A stretch of 64,000 bases of DNA from an uncultured Opitutaceae bacterium (lineage in GTDB: Bacteria; Verrucomicrobiota; Verrucomicrobiia; Opitutales; Opitutaceae): contig OX638348.1 in NCBI GenBank assembly GCA_951813085.1, positions 2,365,627-2,429,626 of the forward strand, read 5' to 3'. A program made the translations under genes and the position numbers. The stretch's first letter is position 1, and each line of letters starts with the position of its first letter. The notes below the pieces were generated by a model, which saw only the letters and a program-made list of their open reading frames with translations, had not been told where the DNA came from and made no database searches. This document shows, piece after piece, positions 17,551-26,576 of this stretch.

Positions 17551-19128
17551 TTGAACGAAAAGATTCTAATTGCTAGAAGCGATTCAGAGGACGCAAAGGC
17601 GTTATCATTTCTCCTCTCCGGAACCGGCTACCGAATCAGCGCCCATTCATCCGCTCAATCCGCGGTCGAAGCCGCACGCAATGGACAGTACGATCTGGCG
17701 ATCACGGATCGCCGTATCCCCGAGAATCTCAAGGAACTCGGCTTCGTTGCCAAGCTGAAGGAAACGCAACCGAAATTGCCCGTTTTTCTCCTTTCAGACG
17801 ACCACGAGCTTGATGACGTGATCTCCTGTTTTCGTTCTGGCGTTACGGACATGATTGAGGAACCTTCAAACCTTAAGCGGGTGTTTGAAGCAACCAACGA
17901 CTTCTTTAACAACGAAACCTCTGATGATGACGATGTCACTTGGGAGGATATGGTCGAGGTGGAGCAAGCGCTATCAGCGCTGTTGAAAAAGAATGACCCA
18001 AACAGCTCTATCGCTGATGAGGAGGCTAATCGCATCAAGGCTGAGCTCGAAGAGGCGACCGCGAAGATCGAAGAACTCGAGAAATCCAATGCCAAGCTGA
18101 TCGAGTCCAATGCCAAATCAGGGACGCTGCTCGCAGAGATCAAGAAACGCAGTGACGAGAATGGAGGCGCCTCTGCAGAAGCGGAAATCATGCTCGCCGA
18201 TCTCGAAGCTCGTCAATTCGAAGCGGAGGAAACGGGAATCTCAGTATCAAACGAAGAATCCACCCAAGCCAAAGAAGAGCTCGAATCCGCTCAGCTCGAA
18301 TGGAATGCGACCCGACTTGACCTGGAAGCTCAAATCACCGATCTAAATCGCGAGCTCGAACAGGCTAAGGTCGCTTCAAGCGCCTCAGAAGAACATCAGG
18401 AAGAACTTAAGTCACTTAAGGAATCTCTCCAAGACGCCAACGAATCCGTCGCCGAAAAGGATTTCATTCTTAAGCAACGCGACACCGAGATTGAGAACTT
18501 GAAGAGCCGCATGGAAGACAGCGCGACTGATGTCGACCTAGAACAGCTCGAGGAAGAGAAACGCCTCCTCGAAGTAGAGCGATTCAAGCTTCAAGAAAAG
18601 GCGGACCGCCTTGAGGAGAATCAGAAAGCGTTCGACGAGGAATTCGAGAAGCGTCAGCGAGAGATCGAGGTAAACAAGAAGGACGCTGAAGTATCGCTTA
18701 GAGAGCTGCAGAACAAGGTTAAGGAAGAACAGCTAAAGCTTCAGGTGGACCAGGCATCGTTTAAGGAAGAATTCCGCCAATTCGAACAAGCTAGGCAAAA
18801 TTTCCAGGAGGACATTGAGGAACTGCAAAACAAGCAGACTGAGCTGAAGCAGTTCGAGGATCAGCTGAAGAAAATGCAGAGCGCGCTGGACCAGCAAGAG
18901 ATGACTTTGCCCAAGCGCAGTCCAAGCGAGGCCTCGGACGAGCCCGTCCCCAAGCCTTCCGAACCGGAAGCATCGCCCAAGGACGAAGTGGCAAAAACGG
19001 ATTCATCCGATAAAGAGCCCGAGAACCCGGACGACACGTTCGAGCCGAAGACCTGGAATAAGCCTCCAAGACGACGCAAAGGAAATCGAGGCCCTCTTCG
19101 CATTGGCAAAAGGGCCTCCGTTGACTAG
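17551..19128 (+). CDS. degenerate receiver-domain protein with long coiled coil
   Basis: A 525-residue protein starting at TTG 17551. Residues 1-115 have the receiver fold: acidic D/E pair early, DLAITDRRIP with the phospho-acceptor-like Asp, and VFLLSDD at strand 4. The invariant Lys of strand 5 is replaced: GVTDMIEEPSN instead of a K-P motif. Residues 150-445 are a highly charged heptad-rich coiled coil (EELEKSNAKLIESNAK, EEEKRLLEVERFKLQEKADRLEENQ in part). The last about 80 residues are Pro/Glu/Lys-rich, ending PPRRRKGNRGPLRIGKRASVD. It is likely a scaffold whose receiver is not classically phosphorylated. No kinase is adjacent. It is convergent with the FGE gene, with a 16-bp gap. Confidence 0.75.
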   Translation: MNEKILIARSDSEDAKALSFLLSGTGYRISAHSSAQSAVEAARNGQYDLAITDRRIPENLKELGFVAKLKETQPKLPVFLLSDDHELDDVISCFRSGVTDMIEEPSNLKRVFEATNDFFNNETSDDDDVTWEDMVEVEQALSALLKKNDPNSSIADEEANRIKAELEEATAKIEELEKSNAKLIESNAKSGTLLAEIKKRSDENGGASAEAEIMLADLEARQFEAEETGISVSNEESTQAKEELESAQLEWNATRLDLEAQITDLNRELEQAKVASSASEEHQEELKSLKESLQDANESVAEKDFILKQRDTEIENLKSRMEDSATDVDLEQLEEEKRLLEVERFKLQEKADRLEENQKAFDEEFEKRQREIEVNKKDAEVSLRELQNKVKEEQLKLQVDQASFKEEFRQFEQARQNFQEDIEELQNKQTELKQFEDQLKKMQSALDQQEMTLPKRSPSEASDEPVPKPSEPEASPKDEVAKTDSSDKEPENPDDTFEPKTWNKPPRRRKGNRGPLRIGKRASVD

Positions 19129-19144
19129 GTTCCCCGATTGACGC

Positions 19145-20125
19145 TCAAGCGTCTAGAGCCGTACGAAAACCCATATTTCCCGTAGGCGTATCGGGTGTGT
19201 TGCCGGTCCGCGCTGCCACGCGGTAGCGATTGCAATAGCTATCGTGACACAGGTAGGAGCCCCCCTTCATCACTTTACGATCACCCGTTTCAGGACCCTC
19301 TGGATTAGGAGGATTATGCGAAAGCCTCCAAGTGGACGAATACCAGTCGGCGCACCACTCCCATACATTGCCCGCGACATTGTAGAGTCCAAACCCATTT
19401 GCCCGGAATGACCTGGCGGGCGCAGTTCCAACGTATCCATCATCACCAGAATTCGACTGAGGAAAACTGCCTTGCCAGATATTGCACCGATGCTTGCCAT
19501 CGGGCGTGAGCTCGTCGCCCCACGCGTACAGGGCTTGCTCGAGTCCACCGCGAGCTGCCTTCTCCCACTCCGCCTCCGTCGGAAGCCGATGGCCCTTCCA
19601 ACGGCAGTAGGCCTCAGCATCATTCCAGCTGACATGGATTACCGGATAGTCCATCCGCTTTTTAACGTTGGACCCAGGACCTTCAGGCTTCTTCCAATAA
19701 GCGCCCTCGACGCCGTACCACCATTCCAGGCCTTGTACATTTTGCGGCTTCATCCGTTTGAGGACTGATTTCGCCAATAGAATACGGAAGACATACGACC
19801 ATCCGAATCGCTCTGCCTCCGTCACATGGCCAGTGTCTTCGATGAATTCCTGAAACTCGCGATTGGTCACGCAACAACGCGATATCCAATACGAATCCAT
19901 ATCGACCTTTTGCACCTTCTTCTCACCATCCGCCTCCCAAGCCTCATCGCTGTCGGTACCCATGAGGAAGGATCCCTCCTGAACAAGGACCATATTTTCT
20001 CGGCTGGCGAAGTCGCTCGATCTCTTCGACTCAGAATCTGTTTCAGCAGATGAGCTCGTTTGGCAACACGTCTGGCTGGACGGCTTCGTGGGAGCGCAGC
20101 AGTTGGAATTTGGTTTAGAATCCAT
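19145..20125 (-). CDS. formylglycine-generating enzyme (sulfatase-modifying factor)
   Basis: A 326-residue FGE-sulfatase domain protein. It begins PVLVQEGSFLMGTDSDEAW-like (VQEGSFLMGTD), with HVSWNDAEAYCRWKG, RLPTEAEWEKAARGG and NVAGNVWEWCADWY in the middle. The C-terminal KGGSYLCHDSYCNRYR has both redox/copper-binding cysteines (about 293 and 298) of true aerobic FGEs, followed by NTPDTPTGNMGFR. It therefore probably oxidises the C-x-P-x-R cysteine of sulfatases such as 4693-6114 to formylglycine. The N-terminus (residues 8-20) is Cys-rich (NCCAPTK..QTCC) without a clear signal peptide, which is unusual. It is not in an operon with a sulfatase here. Confidence 0.92.
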   Translation of the reverse strand: MDSKPNSNCCAPTKPSSQTCCQTSSSAETDSESKRSSDFASRENMVLVQEGSFLMGTDSDEAWEADGEKKVQKVDMDSYWISRCCVTNREFQEFIEDTGHVTEAERFGWSYVFRILLAKSVLKRMKPQNVQGLEWWYGVEGAYWKKPEGPGSNVKKRMDYPVIHVSWNDAEAYCRWKGHRLPTEAEWEKAARGGLEQALYAWGDELTPDGKHRCNIWQGSFPQSNSGDDGYVGTAPARSFRANGFGLYNVAGNVWEWCADWYSSTWRLSHNPPNPEGPETGDRKVMKGGSYLCHDSYCNRYRVAARTGNTPDTPTGNMGFRTALDA

Positions 20126-20268
20126 CTATCGCAAATGATCTCGTAGGAGGTGAATATTCGCTGCAACCTTGCAGGGTTGTCAACTGAGATGGCCATTCCG
20201 GATTTGCGAATGGGCGTCATCAATCGAAGCAATTCGCCATTCAAATTTAATTCGTATTCTAATAAAAA

Positions 20269-21387
20269 CTACTGAAAGAAACCTTCCAAAATAGACAAGG
20301 AGCGTTCCATTTCACCGATTTCGATATATTCGTTCGTCTTGTGCGCCTGTTCGATGTCCCCAGGTCCAAAAACCACGGTGGGCACCCCAGCGCTGGCGTA
20401 CGCGACTCCATTGGTCATAAACGCAACCTCTCCGAAGTCCGATTGAATGCCAAGCGCTTCCGCGCTCGAACGCAGCGCTTGCGGAAACCAATTCTGATTG
20501 CCGGTATTCAACGCGGGTCGCTCAAGAAAGGTTGATGAAGAAACACCGATTTCGCTTTCGATGATCGGGTCGAGCGCTTCCTTAGCCTCCACTACGGTTT
20601 CATTCACGCCCAGCCGACGATCGATGTCGATCGAGCACCGGTCAGGAACGATATTGAATCCGATCCCTCCCTTAATTTTTCCCACGTTCAGGCTACCCTT
20701 TTCAATGAAACCGAGCGACTCCTCGTTCGAGAGCAGCTCCGCATACCGCTCGAGCTTCTCGACGATGCGGGCAATCTTATAGATAGCGTTTTCGCCGCTT
20801 TCAGGAGTCGAGCCATGCGCCGCCACGCCCGTTGCCTCTAGAGTGTAACGGCAGGCCCCTTTGTGCTTGGTGATAAGTCGACTTCGGGTAGGCTCTCCCG
20901 TCAGAGCCGCTTCAATATTCAATTCCTCAAATCGCTCCGCCAATTTGTAGGCCCCCAGTTGGGCAGACTCCTCGTCTGCTGTCGCTGCGAAAACGAGGGA
21001 GTAATCCGATGACTGAGAGCGTTTCGCGAGTCGCTCCGCCAAAATCAGGAAGACCGATAAGCTCGATTTCGTATCGCAAGCGCCTCTACCGTAAAGCTTG
21101 CCGTCCTCCTCGATAGGCTCGTAGGGACTATCGCCAATCGCCCATCCATCTACTCCGACGGTATCCATATGGGCTTCGATAAGAACCGCGGGCTTGTCCA
21201 AGGCGCCGATACGAGCGATTACGTTGTTGCGACCTGGCAGGACCTCCTGCGTCTCGTAGGCAATGCCTGAGGCCTCCAAACGCTCCCGAACGAATGCCTC
21301 GACAGCCGACTCACCAGGACCTCCATAGGCAGGATTGACGCTCGGAATCGATATCAATTGCTTCAATAGTTCCTGGCACTCGCTCAT
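20269..21387 (-). CDS. M20 family deacylase (ArgE/DapE-like)
   Basis: A 372-residue zinc-dependent amidohydrolase. Metal ligands and catalytic residues are in IEAHMDTVG (His/Asp), GRGACDTKSS (bridging Asp) and AATADEESAQLG (catalytic Glu and ligand Glu). The dimerisation lid domain is in the middle (HKGACRYTLEATGVAAHGSTPE). The sequence resembles acetylornithine deacetylase and succinyl-diaminopimelate desuccinylase; without other arg genes next to it, either substrate is possible. dapA and dapB occur elsewhere in the window (31.7-33.4 kb), which gives slight support for an amino-acid biosynthetic role. Confidence 0.85.
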   Translation of the reverse strand: MSECQELLKQLISIPSVNPAYGGPGESAVEAFVRERLEASGIAYETQEVLPGRNNVIARIGALDKPAVLIEAHMDTVGVDGWAIGDSPYEPIEEDGKLYGRGACDTKSSLSVFLILAERLAKRSQSSDYSLVFAATADEESAQLGAYKLAERFEELNIEAALTGEPTRSRLITKHKGACRYTLEATGVAAHGSTPESGENAIYKIARIVEKLERYAELLSNEESLGFIEKGSLNVGKIKGGIGFNIVPDRCSIDIDRRLGVNETVVEAKEALDPIIESEIGVSSSTFLERPALNTGNQNWFPQALRSSAEALGIQSDFGEVAFMTNGVAYASAGVPTVVFGPGDIEQAHKTNEYIEIGEMERSLSILEGFFQ

Positions 21388-21588
21388 CTAGAACGGGAGA
21401 CTAGCGATTCCTTAGACCAAATCAATCGTGTTCCACTGCAATTCTGCGCGGTTTCATCAATCAGAGTAACCGTTTTCCCCGTCTGGCGAGTCGCTTCCTT
21501 CCTTACGAAAATCGTGATCTTTTTCGTTTTGGAACAATCTTGATCTGCTGGTTGACACACCGGAAAAACGGTACGAATTGTTAAAGCA

Positions 21589-22728
21589 ATGGCCTGGCGA
21601 ATCGATCAATATGTCATCAAGGGAGAGATCCACAATCACACTCCCGATCAGGTAGCAGGGCTCATTTGGCTCAAAGGATTGAACCAGCCCGTGAAGCTTA
21701 AGCTTAAAGGGAACTGCTATCGCGATCTCGCTGGCGCTAAGCTCGTATTCGAAAACCCAAAACCCATTGAAGGCGACTACTCCGGATTCGATATCCTGCA
21801 AGAGGGTGCCGTTGGCGATATCACCGCTTCGAAGAAGGTAAAGATTCCCATTGATCCCGATGACGCGATCGGAATCTTCTCGAAAGGCAACGTTCTCTAT
21901 GTCATCGGAAACTGCCTCTACTTGGAATGGTTCAGCGACCGCAATGGCCGCGTGCTTATCGAAACAACCGACTATAAGTGGACGATTAGCCTTCCTCAAT
22001 GGAGCCTTTCCGAGAATGAAGAGATCGAGCAACGGTTGAAGAACCAGCAGGCCATGTTCGCTTTCATGGACAACCTTGCTCAAGCGATCGATCCAGAACA
22101 AATTTCCGTTCCCTCGACGGGCGAAATGAATGAGTTCCAGTGGGAGGCGTTCCTTCAAAAATCAGATGCCCGCAGCGATATGCTAATGGAATTGTTCGAG
22201 AAATACGGAGACGAACCCAATTGCGAAGAACTGGTCGCGGAAGCGATGGGCTGGGAAATTGAGAGTATCGAGTACGTCGAAGACGAGGATCGCAGGGGCT
22301 GGGATAGCGATGAGGAAGACCTGTTCGACGAAGAAAAGCTCCGGTCTGACGAGTATATGCCCAATCACCCATTGATCTCGGAAATGATGGATATCACCTC
22401 ACGCATCTTTTTCGAGACGGAATCTCGAAGGCTACTCAATGACGAGAGCAGCAATCCCTGGAACCAGCTCCTTTGGCACGCTCAACTTACAGTGAGTAAA
22501 TTGATTGCCGCGCTGGAAGAGGTTGCCGAAGGCGTGGAACCCGAGCCCGGATTTATCGTGGCCACTTTGAAGCGTTCCCTTCATCTCGTTCACCTGACAA
22601 TTGCTACCTTGGAAGCTGCTAGCGCCCCGCAGGAAAAGAAAATGGATTGGCAGCTAGATGTTCGGCACGCCCTGTTCGATCTTCGCGAATCGATCTTCGA
22701 TATGATGCAGGACTATCGAAAGAGCTAG
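21589..22728 (+). CDS. conserved-looking hypothetical protein, acidic
   Basis: A 379-residue soluble protein that I do not assign to a named family. The N-terminal about 140 residues look like a beta-rich domain: GLIWLKGLNQPVKLKLKGNCYRDLAGAKLVFENP in pieces (LKGNCYRDLAG, FENPKPI), then ISLPQWSLSENEEIEQRL. The middle is acidic (DEDRRGWDSDEEDLFDEEK, residues 230-255). The C-terminal 110 residues are helical with the pattern LISEMMDITSRIFFE..LLWHAQLTVSKLIAALEEV. No signal peptide, no catalytic motif. It is divergent from the ArgE-like gene across 200 bp. It overlaps the stop of the downstream convergent peptidase by 4 bp. Confidence 0.75.
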   Translation: MAWRIDQYVIKGEIHNHTPDQVAGLIWLKGLNQPVKLKLKGNCYRDLAGAKLVFENPKPIEGDYSGFDILQEGAVGDITASKKVKIPIDPDDAIGIFSKGNVLYVIGNCLYLEWFSDRNGRVLIETTDYKWTISLPQWSLSENEEIEQRLKNQQAMFAFMDNLAQAIDPEQISVPSTGEMNEFQWEAFLQKSDARSDMLMELFEKYGDEPNCEELVAEAMGWEIESIEYVEDEDRRGWDSDEEDLFDEEKLRSDEYMPNHPLISEMMDITSRIFFETESRRLLNDESSNPWNQLLWHAQLTVSKLIAALEEVAEGVEPEPGFIVATLKRSLHLVHLTIATLEAASAPQEKKMDWQLDVRHALFDLRESIFDMMQDYRKS

Positions 22729-24098
22729 CCTCCAGCAATCGCTTCCAGGACTTTTTTTGATACGCGTATCCCTTTTTTCAGGACTTCGAGATTCATGCTT
22801 TCGTTCGGGGCATGAAGATTGTCCTCAGGCAAGAAAAGCCCAATCATTACAGAATCGAGGGCAAGGACGTTCTTAATATCGGCAATGATCGGGATGCTGC
22901 CGCCTTCACGCAAAAACAGTGGAGGCTTATCGAACTCACTGGAAATTGCTTTTTCGGTCGCTTCGAAGGCTTGCTTCAATCGAGCCGGCATATCTCCTGG
23001 CGAATTCGGTTTACCAGGAGGTACGACCAAGTAAGGAGCCCCCTTATGACCCATTTCAACCCGAACCTTTATTCCTTCAGGGGTCCTATCGAGAATCGCC
23101 TGCTTCACAAGCTCGCCTACATGCTCAGGATCTTGGCTTCCCACTAAGCGGCACGAAATCTTAGTCATCGCTTTCGCGGGCACTATCGTCTTGCTCCCCT
23201 CTCCTTGATACCCTCCCCCAATGCCGTTAAATTCAAGCGTAGGCAAATAGCGGATTGCTTCAAATGGAGTGTATCCATCGAGGGAGTGGAGACTATCAAG
23301 TCCAAGAAACCGCTTATACTCGGATTCGCTGGATCCTAACCTCTCCAGCTCTTCCCGTTCCCAATCTTCAACTTCCGTAACCCCGTCGTAAAACCCAGGG
23401 ATAGTCACGCGATTCCCCTCGTCGTGCAAGGAAGCGCAAACTTCGCACAACGCCTGTACCGGATTATACACAGCGCCCCCATGCAGTCCGGAGTGCAAGT
23501 CGCTGTTCGGACCCTCGAATTCGACGTCCATCACGACAATACCGCGTAGTCCTACGGTTACGACAAGTTGTTCGGCTGAGGGACTTAACGTGTCGGATAG
23601 TAAAACCAGGTCCGCTTCCGATAGTTCTTCACGGCGATTCTCGAGGAACGGCAGCAAGCTCGGGCTGCCGATCTCCTCTTCCCCTTCGATGAGAAATGTA
23701 ATCCGCAATGGCAGTTCGGGGTTCTCTTCTAGCAGTTCCGCGACCGCTGCGATATGAGCCATTTGCGGTCCCTTGTTATCCGCGGCGCCACGCGCGTATA
23801 TACGCCCGTCCTTCTCTATCGGAGAAAAGGGTTCAGTTTTCCACAACTCAACCGGATCTGCCGGCTGAACATCATAGTGTCCATAAATAATTACGTGAGG
23901 CCATTTCGGATCTCCTCCACGCTTCGCCAATACGATAGGATGCAAATCAGTATCCACAATTTCGACACTCAATCCCATCTCAGAAAAGAGGTCGCTCAGA
24001 AAGGTCCGCGAACCTGCCATCCCCTGCTTGAAGCTGGAATCAGTGGAAACGCTGGCGTGACGCAGATGTTCCTTTAGTTTCTCGATCAGGTCGAACAT
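22725..24098 (-). CDS. M20 family dipeptidase
   Basis: A 457-residue metallopeptidase of the CNDP/PepV-like branch. YGHYDVQPADP gives the first zinc ligands, ARGAADNKGPQ the bridging Asp, and IEGEEEIGSPSL the catalytic Glu pair. The large lid domain contains DLHSGLHGGAVYNP, characteristic of dipeptidases rather than ArgE. The C-terminus has LREGGSIPI and LFLPEDNLHAPNE with the last zinc-binding His. It is probably a cytoplasmic peptidase that degrades dipeptides or carnosine-like substrates. ATG 24098 is chosen over the TTG at 24116. It is tail-to-tail with the unknown protein gene, overlapping by 4 bp. Confidence 0.88.
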   Translation of the reverse strand: MFDLIEKLKEHLRHASVSTDSSFKQGMAGSRTFLSDLFSEMGLSVEIVDTDLHPIVLAKRGGDPKWPHVIIYGHYDVQPADPVELWKTEPFSPIEKDGRIYARGAADNKGPQMAHIAAVAELLEENPELPLRITFLIEGEEEIGSPSLLPFLENRREELSEADLVLLSDTLSPSAEQLVVTVGLRGIVVMDVEFEGPNSDLHSGLHGGAVYNPVQALCEVCASLHDEGNRVTIPGFYDGVTEVEDWEREELERLGSSESEYKRFLGLDSLHSLDGYTPFEAIRYLPTLEFNGIGGGYQGEGSKTIVPAKAMTKISCRLVGSQDPEHVGELVKQAILDRTPEGIKVRVEMGHKGAPYLVVPPGKPNSPGDMPARLKQAFEATEKAISSEFDKPPLFLREGGSIPIIADIKNVLALDSVMIGLFLPEDNLHAPNESMNLEVLKKGIRVSKKVLEAIAGG

Positions 24099-24165
24099 AG
24101 CCGAAACCAAATCCAATCGATAGAATTTGGCAATTTTGGAATTGGAAGAAATCGAATTTCTTCAA

Positions 24166-25590
24166 TCAAGCGTACCTCGTGAAGGCAACTCCAGTCGAAA
24201 CCAGGGCCATTCCCAATTGATTGGCCACCTCGACCAGTCGCTGCTCGTTTTCAGAATCTACCCCAGGATGGACCACCAGAGACACTCCCAGATCCTTTGC
24301 GCTTTTCAACACCTGCGGATCCGCGATGTCCTCGGCAAATATCAAAAGCGCTCCCGCAACCGGCTCCGATCGCTCCTCGAAACGGCGCTTGAAGCGACTT
24401 TGGCTATCCAATCCAGAGGCGACCGAAACAACCGCTTCCTCTTTCACCGCGACACAAGCGCATGACCTCACGTGTCGAGCGATTTTAGCGCCAAACAGCA
24501 TACTATCCCAATCCTCAACCAAAGGCTGGTTGGCGCTTGGCATTTTCCAGGCGAACGGATTGATAGCCGCCCGATTCTTGTCTTGAGCGACAATGCCACC
24601 CACCACGGAACGTATTTCCTGCAACGCCTCGTACCCAAGCCCTTCTCGGCTCTCGACCAATCGAAGCGGGCCTTTGTAGGATTCCACCACAAAGCGCGGA
24701 GCGATGACGGTAGCGAGACCCTCTCGAGCCGAATCCTTCACGAAGTCCGAATCCATTGTCGCGTTTACGGCCAACGTTAAGCGCGACGCATCCGGCGCAA
24801 CCGATCGGAAGGCGCGCTCAACCGCTTCCTCGCCACTTTCAGCGCTTGCCGCGGCCAATATGGCTCCCCGTTGAGAGACCACCGCAGTCGTCTTTTCGAA
24901 CTCGCCAATCGCAAAAGTCGCAGACGTAGCGTCCACGATAGAACGATAATCCCAATCCGAGCCGGCAACGATTTCGAAGTGATCGCAAAAGCTCCCGTAA
25001 AGCGCAGCCTTCTGTCTAGACGTCTCCCCATCTGCAAGTGACCGCGCTCGCTTCCAAGAAAGGCTCAACGTCTTTGGGAATCCCGCCAATGCATCTATAT
25101 CGGGGGCATCCGCCGCGTGCCTCTCCAAATATTCCCCAACGTGTACGTCGAAACGGGAGGCTGCGAAGAAAGCATTGCATGCCTGGGCGACGCAGAAAGA
25201 TTGCGGTAGCCGAGATGCGTCCTCAAGTAACGCTCGGGCTTGTTCATAAGCGCTCGGCGCCCCAAGAATCGCAATTGTCTCAGGACGACGCGCAGCGGAT
25301 CGAACGAGATCCACAAGCTCGTGATCGAAGGCGCTAAGCGCTTTCTTCCACGACATGAAGTCGCGACCCACCGTGACGGGATCGTAGAAATTCGCTATGA
25401 GTATCAAGTCCGTCGCCTCAGCGATCATTTCATGGGCCTCACTCAGGTCTACCGACTCGATATCTTCAAAACCGGTATCGAATGCGATCGATAGCTTTCG
25501 CAACGCATATCCTTGCGACTGCTGGAGATAGCGCGCGAACGACTCGAGGCCGGAGTCGTCTCGCGTGGCGACTAGGGCTGTTTTTGCCAT
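24166..25590 (-). CDS. PurH-like protein with eroded catalytic motifs
   Basis: A 474-residue homologue of bifunctional PurH (AICAR transformylase/IMP cyclohydrolase). The order of blocks is preserved: ALVATRDDSGLESFARYL (MGS-like start), FCVAQACNAFFAASRFDVHVGEYLE, QKAALYG, IVDATSATFAI, FVKDSAREGLATVIAPRF, LFGAKIARHVRSCACV, and GVSLVVHPGV..LGMALVSTGVAFTRYA at the C-terminus. Key motifs are lost. The R-V-K-T-L-H-P region is absent. The transformylase K-H-x-N-P-C-G is replaced by SQRGAIL. KYGxNPHQ is replaced by ARSLADGETSRQ, and the C-terminal F-R-H becomes FTRYA. It is probably not an active PurH; perhaps a regulatory or repurposed paralogue. It is divergent from thiG. ATG 25590 is the start; the open frame continues upstream without homology. 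Confidence 0.8.
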   Translation of the reverse strand: MAKTALVATRDDSGLESFARYLQQSQGYALRKLSIAFDTGFEDIESVDLSEAHEMIAEATDLILIANFYDPVTVGRDFMSWKKALSAFDHELVDLVRSAARRPETIAILGAPSAYEQARALLEDASRLPQSFCVAQACNAFFAASRFDVHVGEYLERHAADAPDIDALAGFPKTLSLSWKRARSLADGETSRQKAALYGSFCDHFEIVAGSDWDYRSIVDATSATFAIGEFEKTTAVVSQRGAILAAASAESGEEAVERAFRSVAPDASRLTLAVNATMDSDFVKDSAREGLATVIAPRFVVESYKGPLRLVESREGLGYEALQEIRSVVGGIVAQDKNRAAINPFAWKMPSANQPLVEDWDSMLFGAKIARHVRSCACVAVKEEAVVSVASGLDSQSRFKRRFEERSEPVAGALLIFAEDIADPQVLKSAKDLGVSLVVHPGVDSENEQRLVEVANQLGMALVSTGVAFTRYA

Positions 25591-25711
25591 TCTTGGAGTA
25601 CCGCTTTCACGGGCCACCCGATCAACACAATTCCGCTCCCTCCCCCAATTCCAATGTTTTCTAATTGAATTGCCCCAGTGGCGGCGCGATATGATATTCG
25701 CTCTCAGATAA

Positions 25712-26506
25712 ATGATATCGAAACCGCTAGAAACGCTACGCATCGGGGACCGGGCCTTTGATTCGCGACTGCTCGTCGGAACCGGTAAGTTCAGCAGTAG
25801 CGAAGCTATGCAGAATGCGCTCCGTTCCTCAGGCTCAGGACTCGTCACCGTTGCGCTCAAGCGAGCGAATCTTCAAGAGGACGCCGATCCGTTCGCCAGC
25901 ATTCTAGACTACCTGGAACGTGACCGCTACCTCATTTTGCCGAATACGGCAGGAGCGATGAGCGCAGACGAAGCCGTGCGTATCGCTCGCCTCGCCGCCG
26001 CGGCTGGATTGCCGCAATGGGTGAAGCTCGAGATTCACCCCGACCCCAACTACCTCCTCCCGGATCCGATCGAAACCTTGGAAGCAACCGAAACCCTCGT
26101 GAAAGAAGGCTTCACGGTCATGCCCTACATCAATGCCGATCCAGTGCTCGCTCAGCGACTTCAGGACGTTGGGGCTGCAACCGTTATGCCACTCGGATCG
26201 CCTATCGGCAGCAACCGAGGATTGGATACTCGATCCCAGATCGAAATCATTATCGAGCAAGCCAAAGTTCCTGTGGTCGTCGATGCTGGTATCGGAGCTC
26301 CTTCCCACGCAGCGGAGGCCATGGAAATGGGAGCGGATGCGGTCTTGATAAATACAGCGATCGCAATTGCTAGCGATCCGTCAGCCATGGCCCGCGCCTT
26401 CGCCAAAGCCGTTGAAGCAGGCCGCGAAGCCTATGAAATTGGACTGGGAACAGCCACCAAGAGCGCGGAGGCGAGCAGTCCCCTGACCGCTTTCTTGAAC
26501 ACATAG
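25712..26506 (+). CDS. thiG: thiazole synthase
   Basis: A 264-residue ThiG. It forms the thiamine thiazole phosphate from deoxyxylulose 5-phosphate, dehydroglycine and ThiS thiocarboxylate. Conserved elements are [10 protein letters not shown] near the N-terminus, [27 protein letters not shown] (Schiff-base Lys), [16 protein letters not shown] and [31 protein letters not shown] in pieces. It is first in thiG-thiH-thiS, with a 70-bp gap to thiH. No TPP riboswitch is recognised in the 121 bp upstream. Confidence 0.95.
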   Translation: MISKPLETLRIGDRAFDSRLLVGTGKFSSSEAMQNALRSSGSGLVTVALKRANLQEDADPFASILDYLERDRYLILPNTAGAMSADEAVRIARLAAAAGLPQWVKLEIHPDPNYLLPDPIETLEATETLVKEGFTVMPYINADPVLAQRLQDVGAATVMPLGSPIGSNRGLDTRSQIEIIIEQAKVPVVVDAGIGAPSHAAEAMEMGADAVLINTAIAIASDPSAMARAFAKAVEAGREAYEIGLGTATKSAEASSPLTAFLNT

Positions 26507-26576
26507 ATGATATGGAACGCGCGCGCGTGACCGTTGCATCAGCATTCGCTCAAAGCCGGTTGCGCATCGATACGCA

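Noticed and set aside
21552..21580. TTGACA 36 bp before the 379-residue protein gene as a sigma-70 promoter
   Set aside because: No acceptable -10 element at the right distance (GAATTG), and the start would fall almost on the ATG.
25591..25711. TPP riboswitch upstream of thiG
   Set aside because: The conserved CUGAGA and ACCUGA cores are not present.
24166..25860. Extension of the PurH-like ORF to a 564-residue protein
   Set aside because: The first 90 residues upstream of ATG 25590 have no PurH similarity and overlap the promoter and start of the divergent thiG gene.
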